The position numbers and the translations under genes were made by a program. A DNA stretch of 64,000 bases. Source: SIG307 sp964545045. Lineage in GTDB: Bacteria > Bacillota > Clostridia > Lachnospirales > Lachnospiraceae. Of this stretch, positions 58,498 to 64,000 are shown piece by piece. The DNA lies in the NCBI GenBank assembly GCA_964545045.1, contig CAZJEN010000003.1, positions 62,001 through 126,000 of the forward strand. Direction: 5' to 3'. Position 1 is the stretch's first letter. Every line of letters starts with the position of its first letter. Below the pieces are notes generated by a model, which did no database searches, was not told the origin of the DNA, and saw only the letters and a list, made by a program, of their open reading frames with translations.

Positions 58498-60579
58498 TTA
58501 TCTTACCGGACTAACAAATACATTATCCACAAAGAATTCCGCATTGCCGTCGGTCTCCACATAGATCTCTGCAGAATTCAAATCCTTCGGAAGCTCCACT
58601 CTGGTTTCTACCTTTGTCCACTCACCCGAAGAAGTATCCGCAGTTGCTAACGGCTGCGGTACCGCGCCGTCCAGGCCGATGGTTACCTGCTTATCCTTCG
58701 TCTTGATGTACATGGAAACATCTACCTTCATACCGACGTATGGGGAAATATTCAGCTTGATGGTTGCGTCCTTTTCCTGACGGGTAACACAGTAGGAATG
58801 GCTCTTGCCGTCCACAGACTCCTTATCGGTTACAAAGCAGAACGGAAGATGCCCCGCCCCGCGGATTGCCGCAATATTGGTCTTTTCTTCAAAGCTTTCC
58901 TCAAGACCTACGAGCTGTACCTGTACATCATCCACATAGGTCGGACTGTTCTTATCCGGCGACACCTCTACCGTACCGAAATTCATCAACATGGAATGTA
59001 CATCATTCGGAATTTTAAAAGTTCCCTCTAAGAATACCCACTCACCGGAAGTCGTATCCGCCGTAGCCGGTATATGAGGAACACCGTCCAAGCCCAAAGT
59101 CACCTTTAAGGCCGTACTCTTTACCCACGCGCTGACTTTGACGGTCTGACCGATAAAATCGGACACATCAAAGCTGATACCGCACCAGTCACCGAAGCGC
59201 TTTTCGTTAGCCAATGCAGCCTTCCCACTATATACCTCTCTCTCCTGTATTTCGATTGCACCGAAGCCGCGCATTTTAAAGCCTAAATCCTCCGGCTTCA
59301 CCGCCTCTGCTCCATCCGGCGTTTCAAAATCATATAAACGATCGGAAAGATTAATTTCAATCTTCTCCGGTTCACCCAACTCTTCTCCGGTCACCGCATA
59401 CACAACACCGTCAAAGGAGCGCTTCTCCGACAAATCTCCATGGAACAACAGCGGATTTGCGCCGCGAATCCAGGAATTATCATCCGTCAATCCCCAGAAA
59501 GTAACACTGGTCAAATTTGCGCCTTCCTTCTTTGCCTGCAGCAATGCCTCGAAAAACTTCTTATAGAATACTGCCTGATAGTATTCCTGGTTTTTATTCA
59601 GGCAAGTACACTTTACATCAAGCTCGGTAATATGAACCTCTTTCACAAGAGCAGCATATTCCTTCAATGCAATAATATATTCCTCAATATCGTTATTATC
59701 GCTCAAATGTCCCTGCATGCCGATACCGTCAATCAGGTCTTCACCCAGGATACTACCGTGCTCGTCGGTACTTCTTTGCAGAACACCGATAATGGCCTCC
59801 TTCTTATCCGGCATCCATTCGTTGTAGTCATTGTATACCAGTACCGGACGAATCGCTTTTAATGCCTCTTCATCATCCGGGGAAACTCCGTACTTCTCTG
59901 CATATTTCTTGGAAGTCTCCGTTACCGCATCCTTTGCAAAGCGGAATGCCCAGTAAATAAAGTCATCACCGATGACCTGATACCAGTAACTGTTACGAAG
60001 ACCGAACTCAGTCTTATCCGCGGTCTCGATTGCTTCATTCACCACATCCCATGCATAAACAGTATCCGCATATCCGTTACTGTACATATAATCCATTACC
60101 GAGAATATGTAACTCTTTAAACGCTTCAACATGGTCTCCCGGTCTACAAAACATACAGGATCCAGCTTTTCAAAATGCTTTAGCATCGGGCGTTCCTTTA
60201 AAAGTTCCGGGTCCGTCGGTATGGTCACCGGCTGATACCCCTTACAGAACACTTCCTTCGGACACTGGCTGTGCCATACAAGCACATGACCTCTTACAGG
60301 CATACCGTTTTCTTTTGCCCAGTCAAGCATCTCCTTTGCCTGCGGATTGATTACAAACGGAAGATACTCCTCGGTTGCCTCCGTACTGGAAAACCCCATA
60401 TTATAAGCAGGCTTCAGCTCATTTGCAAAAGTCATACTGCTAAATTGCTTCTTCATCAAAGCTTCTTTTTCCGGATTTCCGATTTCGTGATTGGTAAAAC
60501 GTTCACTAATTTTTTCGCAGGCTACCCCCATACGAAAAAAATTCTGATATACTTCTTTTAATATCTTATTGTTATCCAT
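58498..60579 (-). CDS. GH10 endo-beta-1,4-xylanase with two C-terminal carbohydrate-binding modules, no signal peptide
   Basis: A 693-residue enzyme. The GH10 barrel (about 10-400) has VRGHVLVWHSQ, acid/base Glu182 in YAWDVVNEAIE and nucleophile Glu318 in VHITELDV. Two consecutive beta-sandwich CBM-like modules follow (about 410-555 and 560-693), related to each other: both have KVTLGLDGVPHIPATADTTSGEWV-type or QVTIGLDGAVPQPLATADTSSGEW-type segments and a terminal YVDDVQV/FVDNVFV. The start MDNNKILKEVYQ has GGAG upstream and no signal peptide, so it should act inside the cell or be released by lysis. It starts 19 bp after the sugar-sensor GGDEF gene, so both are probably co-transcribed. Confidence 0.92.
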   Translation of the reverse strand: MDNNKILKEVYQNFFRMGVACEKISERFTNHEIGNPEKEALMKKQFSSMTFANELKPAYNMGFSSTEATEEYLPFVINPQAKEMLDWAKENGMPVRGHVLVWHSQCPKEVFCKGYQPVTIPTDPELLKERPMLKHFEKLDPVCFVDRETMLKRLKSYIFSVMDYMYSNGYADTVYAWDVVNEAIETADKTEFGLRNSYWYQVIGDDFIYWAFRFAKDAVTETSKKYAEKYGVSPDDEEALKAIRPVLVYNDYNEWMPDKKEAIIGVLQRSTDEHGSILGEDLIDGIGMQGHLSDNNDIEEYIIALKEYAALVKEVHITELDVKCTCLNKNQEYYQAVFYKKFFEALLQAKKEGANLTSVTFWGLTDDNSWIRGANPLLFHGDLSEKRSFDGVVYAVTGEELGEPEKIEINLSDRLYDFETPDGAEAVKPEDLGFKMRGFGAIEIQEREVYSGKAALANEKRFGDWCGISFDVSDFIGQTVKVSAWVKSTALKVTLGLDGVPHIPATADTTSGEWVFLEGTFKIPNDVHSMLMNFGTVEVSPDKNSPTYVDDVQVQLVGLEESFEEKTNIAAIRGAGHLPFCFVTDKESVDGKSHSYCVTRQEKDATIKLNISPYVGMKVDVSMYIKTKDKQVTIGLDGAVPQPLATADTSSGEWTKVETRVELPKDLNSAEIYVETDGNAEFFVDNVFVSPVR

Positions 60580-60598
60580 TTCTGTTCTCCGTAAATCT

Positions 60599-62506
60599 TT
60601 ACTCTTTATTCTCCATCTTTTTATGATGCACTTGCTTTATTCCATACATATCATCATCGGCAACTTGTAAATATTCCGTAATCGCCATGGTATCTTCCGG
60701 CTTCATCCATGCACATCCGATACTGATGCTGAGCGGGAAACTCAGTTCTCGCTTTTTCACTTCTCGCATCAAACGGCTTTCCAGTGAACTCCGCAACTTC
60801 TGTAAATCCGTTTCGGAACCTTGTAAGCGACCGCCCACAAAGAACTCATCTCCGCCGTATCTGGAAACTATCCAATCCTCCGGCAGTCCTGATTTTAAAA
60901 CACTGGATACCGTTCGAAGTGCCAAGTCTCCGTTAGAGTGGCCGTACACATCATTAATCATTTTCATCTTATCGATATCCACCAACATAATGACACCGCT
61001 ACCACCGCGATTTCTCCATTCCTCCAGCATCGGGAAGGCAATCTGCTCACAGCCCGCACGATTATAAACACCGGTCAGAACATCCGTTACCGATGTCTGT
61101 GTCAGCTTTCTTGTAAGGTCAGAAATCGTAAGATTTCGACGTACCTGCTCCAGATACTGACTGGTATGTCTTGTCCAAATATAAAACTGATTCGGACAAG
61201 CAATCCGCATATCTCCGGTTAACACCGCAAATCCATAAGTACGCAAATCTCCGAGAATCGGAAGTACCGTATATAACCTCGGCTCTTTATTCTGACGGGC
61301 AAGCCAGTGTAATGCTTCGTTTCTCTTCTTTACGGTACGCGGCAACGGTTTCCCGTCCAAAATTGAACCGATGATTTCCATCTTATCGTTGTACCCGGTC
61401 ACATACAAGTTCAAATCATCTTCCTCAATTTGGAAGAATTCCGGGTCAAGGCAAAGCATAAAATCATCACCTTCCATCTGATGCTCCTTAGAAAACAAAT
61501 CAGACAGACTCTCCGACAAATCCTCTGCATTATCAATTTTTCGAATCCAAAGATAAATATGTCTGAAATGGGTGTCCGCCAGCAGACCATCAATTTCGTT
61601 TTTCCTGTTGTTTCTACCTGTTACATTCTTATTATTGGAATTGTCTTCCCTATAACAGCCGCAACTCGTCGCCGGAACAAATTTAGCCGAAAGTGTTACG
61701 GACTCCGGCTCCTCCCCCTTCATTTTACGTCTAAGCATGGAAAAGGCCACATCGCCCATTTCTACCCAATCATGCCCTACGGACGCAATGGACGGATAGA
61801 ACTCCTGACCTTCTCTCAAGCAGTCAAAGCCGGTCACAATAACATCCTTCGGAACATTGTAACCCATGGCTTCCAACTGTTCACAGGCCCCCATTGCCAT
61901 CATATCATTGGCACATAAGAACGCATCCGGTAAGGTTCCGTGTTCAGCCACCCAATCCTTCACGCACACTCCTCCGGATTCTCTCTCCCAATTACCGTAC
62001 TTAATATTTGCATCCGGTATATCAAATCCTTTTTCTTTAGCCGCATCACGAAGCGCCTGCAAACGATTCACGTTTTCCGTTTGTCCCTGCGGTCCGCCGA
62101 TATATACCAGCTCCCTGGCTCCGTGTTCCTCAATGACATGCTTTACCAAATCATACATTCCGGCATAATTGTCGGACAGTAAAGCGGTAGCATTTTCCAT
62201 CTCATACTCGACGCTAATCGCCGGCAACTTTAACTCACGAAGTTTTTCCGTAAAATACTCTACTTCTTTCGTCAGATTAAACGAATTGGCAAGCAAAATA
62301 ACGCCGTCGAAATCCTCCAAATCCGGCAAAGTAAATATGTTAAACTCTCCTTCGTTCAACAATGCATCCAAACCACGAATAGAGAAGTTCACAAAAGCAA
62401 ACGTGTCAATATTCTCTTTTTTGGCTGCTTCCGAAATTCCGAAAACAACTCGTCTGAAATACTCATCGCCCCAACCACTGGCAAAAACCGCTATTCTTCT
62501 TTTCAT
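60599..62506 (-). CDS. LacI-type sugar-sensor plus GGDEF diguanylate cyclase
   Basis: A 635-residue soluble protein. Residues about 5-285 are a periplasmic-binding-like sugar-binding domain of the LacI/GalR type (FASGWGDEYFRRVVFGISEAAKKE, LVYIGGPQGQTENVNRLQAL, DVIVTGFDCLREGQEFYPSIASVGHDW) but with no LacI DNA-binding headpiece before it. A linker domain leads to a GGDEF domain (about 470-630) with an intact RYGGDEFFVGG site and LVDIDKMKMINDVYGHSNGD. The protein probably makes c-di-GMP in response to a sugar. The ATG at 62506 has GGAGG eight bases upstream. The xylanase gene follows after 19 bp, which suggests a xylan-derived ligand. Confidence 0.9.
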   Translation of the reverse strand: MKRRIAVFASGWGDEYFRRVVFGISEAAKKENIDTFAFVNFSIRGLDALLNEGEFNIFTLPDLEDFDGVILLANSFNLTKEVEYFTEKLRELKLPAISVEYEMENATALLSDNYAGMYDLVKHVIEEHGARELVYIGGPQGQTENVNRLQALRDAAKEKGFDIPDANIKYGNWERESGGVCVKDWVAEHGTLPDAFLCANDMMAMGACEQLEAMGYNVPKDVIVTGFDCLREGQEFYPSIASVGHDWVEMGDVAFSMLRRKMKGEEPESVTLSAKFVPATSCGCYREDNSNNKNVTGRNNRKNEIDGLLADTHFRHIYLWIRKIDNAEDLSESLSDLFSKEHQMEGDDFMLCLDPEFFQIEEDDLNLYVTGYNDKMEIIGSILDGKPLPRTVKKRNEALHWLARQNKEPRLYTVLPILGDLRTYGFAVLTGDMRIACPNQFYIWTRHTSQYLEQVRRNLTISDLTRKLTQTSVTDVLTGVYNRAGCEQIAFPMLEEWRNRGGSGVIMLVDIDKMKMINDVYGHSNGDLALRTVSSVLKSGLPEDWIVSRYGGDEFFVGGRLQGSETDLQKLRSSLESRLMREVKKRELSFPLSISIGCAWMKPEDTMAITEYLQVADDDMYGIKQVHHKKMENKE

Positions 62507-62558
62507 AGCTTCGCCCTCCAGCAAAAACGGTGTAAACACGCACAATATTATACCTATA

Positions 62559-62587
62559 ATTATACCGCAAAACTTGTCAAAATACAA
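62559..62587 (-). promoter_or_regulatory. Promoter of the sugar-sensor GGDEF-xylanase unit
   Basis: TTGTAT, 17-bp spacer, TATAAT on the minus strand, 52 bp upstream of the ATG. An alternative TTGACA at 62569-62574 is not at a valid distance from either TATAAT in this stretch. Confidence 0.5.
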
Positions 62588-62673
62588 CAAAAATTTTCAA
62601 AAATAACACAACAATTTAAAAGAAGAAATATCTATTCTCATAAAATATTCCATTTCCTTTGAAAAAATGAAAG

Positions 62674-63243
62674 TCACTTCTTTTTTCTCTGTACGGAATA
62701 TCCGAACTTGCCCAACTTTTCCCCTAACAGAAAGTATTCTCCGTGAGAATAACTCACCAGTCCCGTGCTGTTTAGTTCAAACTTTCCGGACTCATTGAGG
62801 TATTTATCTTCCACAGTCACATTCACAACCTCTCCCACAAACATGGTGTGACTGCCCAAAGCCAGTTCTTGTACCACCTTGCATTCGATATTCACGGGAC
62901 TTTCCGCAATTCCGGGCGCACTTATCTTTTGAGAAGCCAGCGGCGTCAACTTCATTTCTTTGTATTTATCCACATCTCTGCCGGATTTTACACCACAATA
63001 GTCCGTTGCAAATACCAAATCCTTCGTTACCAGGTTTACCACAAACTCTCCGGTTTCTTTGATAATATCATAAGAATACCGCTCCGGACGCACCGATATA
63101 GACAACATGGCAGGGTCGGAGCACACTGTGCCCGCCCATGCCACGGTAATAATGTTCGGTCTTTCATTTTCGCGTCCGCAGCTTACCATAACCGCCGGTA
63201 CCGGATAAAGCATATTTCCCGGCCTCCAATGCTGCTTTGCCAT
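62674..63243 (-). CDS. Flavin reductase/flavoredoxin-family protein
   Basis: A 189-residue FMN-binding protein of the flavin reductase-like (DIM6/NTAB, flavoredoxin) family. The conserved parts are NMLYPVPAVMVSCG, NIITVAWAGTVCSDPAMLSISVRPERYSYDII and EFVVNLVTKDL. The role is electron transfer or flavin reduction; a partner cannot be named. AAGGAG precedes the ATG. It follows the UDPGP-family gene by 41 bp in the same direction. Confidence 0.88.
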   Translation of the reverse strand: MAKQHWRPGNMLYPVPAVMVSCGRENERPNIITVAWAGTVCSDPAMLSISVRPERYSYDIIKETGEFVVNLVTKDLVFATDYCGVKSGRDVDKYKEMKLTPLASQKISAPGIAESPVNIECKVVQELALGSHTMFVGEVVNVTVEDKYLNESGKFELNSTGLVSYSHGEYFLLGEKLGKFGYSVQRKKK

Positions 63244-63284
63244 AGTTAACTCCTTTTGGCGGAATCCCGCCGATTCAAACTTTT

Positions 63285-64000
63285 TTATAATTCTACGCCG
63301 TTTAACTTTAACAGTTCTCTTGCACTTTCCACAGAATCCACACCGGTTGCATTCTTAATCGGTGCAAATTCCTTTTCACGCACTACTTCAAATACGAGAC
63401 AGCTGTCCAGCATATGAATCATATCCAACACCAGACTCTCGTACTTATAGCCGTTTACAGCCTCCGGCTTTACGGTCTCTCCAGCTTCATTCATGTACGG
63501 AATCTTCTTCTCCACGATGTGAAGCGGCATTTCCTTGCTGACAATTTCCTCTAAGTCGTTCACGCGGAACAAATAGTTCAGAATTACACCATAGTTGTAC
63601 GCCGGCTCTCCGGATGCATCCTTTGCCTCCATCAACTCCGTGGTCAGCTCATAATACTCTACGATGGACGGTCTGCCGTCCTCTAAACACATAACGCCTA
63701 CCTTCTCGTCCGGAGCTGCTTTCTTGATTACCTTTGCACCTACGGCACAGTTATTGATTGCGGTTGCACCCACAAAGCACGGATCCGCAATACGCTGTAA
63801 TACATTATCCACAGCAAAAATGTTCAACCATTCAATGCCGGCCTTATGTACAATATCAAGGACACCGGCGCGCTTCATGGAAGAGAACCAGCCCCCGTTT
63901 CCGTTCGGAGATGCGGACATCAGGCCCTTTTCCTCCATATACACCTTTCCGTTGTAATCGGACGCCGGTGCCATATCCTGCATAAAGAAAGTTACGTAGT
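63285..64000 (-). CDS. UDPGP-family uridylyltransferase (N-terminus outside the window)
   Basis: The C-terminal part (238 codons shown) of a nucleotide-sugar pyrophosphorylase of the eukaryote-like UDPGP family. Matching segments are MQDMAPASDYNGKVYMEEKGLMSASPNGNGGWF, GIEWLNIFAVDNVLQRIADP, CFVGATAINNCAVGAKVIKKAAPDEKVGV and the end MIHMLDSCLVFEVVREKEFAPIKN. These are typical of UDP-N-acetylhexosamine pyrophosphorylases, which make UDP-GlcNAc or UDP-GalNAc from UTP. The start lies beyond base 64000; the internal Met codons here are not taken as starts. The sugar specificity cannot be told without the missing part. Confidence 0.85.
   Translation of the reverse strand, partial: YVTFFMQDMAPASDYNGKVYMEEKGLMSASPNGNGGWFSSMKRAGVLDIVHKAGIEWLNIFAVDNVLQRIADPCFVGATAINNCAVGAKVIKKAAPDEKVGVMCLEDGRPSIVEYYELTTELMEAKDASGEPAYNYGVILNYLFRVNDLEEIVSKEMPLHIVEKKIPYMNEAGETVKPEAVNGYKYESLVLDMIHMLDSCLVFEVVREKEFAPIKNATGVDSVESARELLKLNGVEL

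Noticed and set aside
62569..62574. TTGACA before the sugar-sensor GGDEF gene taken as -35
   Set aside because: The nearest TATAAT boxes are 10 and 22 bp away, so neither gives a valid spacer; TTGTAT with 17 bp was chosen instead.

Overview
The window looks like a chromosomal segment of a low-GC Gram-positive of the class Clostridia, most likely a fibre-degrading gut Lachnospiraceae. The evidence is four T-box leaders in front of aminoacyl-tRNA synthetase genes, consensus sigma-A promoters, strong AGGAGG ribosome binding sites, RemA and YicC next to rpoZ, GHKL/LytTR signalling, lipoprotein glycosidases and an Fe-S-type PurF. No rRNA, tRNA, CRISPR array, transposase gene or phage gene was recognised. 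Both ends cut a gene: gap at the left and a UDPGP-family uridylyltransferase at the right.

Region by region. 1-3 kb: gap (partial), then on the minus strand the operon yicC-remA-rpoZ-lepB; gmk, normally between remA and rpoZ, is absent. 3-10.7 kb: pheST and metG, each with a T-box leader, around a CNNM/CorC-type membrane protein. 10.7-13.7 kb: a nucleotidyltransferase-like gene, a small membrane protein, rarA and a DinJ/YafQ-type toxin-antitoxin pair, all on the minus strand. 13.9-17.4 kb: an unusual HTH-receiver fusion regulator, a Cof-type HAD phosphatase, an APH-fold protein and a zinc-dependent phospholipase-like protein. 17.5-17.8 kb: a 304-bp imperfect palindrome with 10-bp perfect ends. 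17.8-25 kb: a PurF homologue lacking the glutaminase cysteine, a metal-resistance operon (ArsR-family repressor, separate HMA chaperone, P1B ATPase), a subtilisin-like Csp protease and a threonine aldolase. 25-30 kb: GH27 alpha-galactosidase, an AraC regulator, a Nudix enzyme and thrS with its T-box. 30-34 kb: a zinc-ribbon membrane protein and a two-gene unit of a PocR-domain degenerate kinase and an EAL phosphodiesterase. 34-40.5 kb: a LytTR/GHKL two-component system followed by a 16-residue peptide gene, a secreted cysteine-rich protein, a membrane protein with a His-rich tail and an FtsX/MacB-type ABC transporter. 40.6-47.4 kb: Nudix, LysR/YeiH pair, tyrS with T-box, a lipoprotein HtrA-like protease with a collagen-like segment, and an AraC regulator. 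47.7-62.5 kb: glycan use (GH127-type arabinofuranosidase lipoprotein, GH13, GH26, AGE epimerase, GH10 xylanase), a hybrid histidine kinase and a sugar-sensor/GGDEF protein. 62.7-64 kb: a flavin reductase and the UDPGP-family enzyme.

The most striking region is 34.2-40.5 kb. Two LytTR-type direct repeats (ACCGCTTAA and ACCGTTTAA, 20 bp apart) sit just upstream of a TTGAAA-17-TACAAT promoter whose first product would be MGIIDKWLDWLLGKEN, a cysteine-free amphipathic peptide resembling staphylococcal alpha-type phenol-soluble modulins in its start. The two-component genes lie immediately upstream and a peptide-exporter-like ABC system immediately downstream. This suggests a self-contained peptide-signalling or peptide-export circuit. 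The permease of this cluster also carries an exact in-frame 195-bp tandem duplication in its extracytoplasmic domain.

Other points of note are the GGDEF protein with a LacI-type sugar-binding sensor in an apparent operon with an intracellular two-CBM xylanase, and the degenerate PocR kinase coupled to an EAL protein. All functional statements rest on reading motifs by eye; no database search was run.
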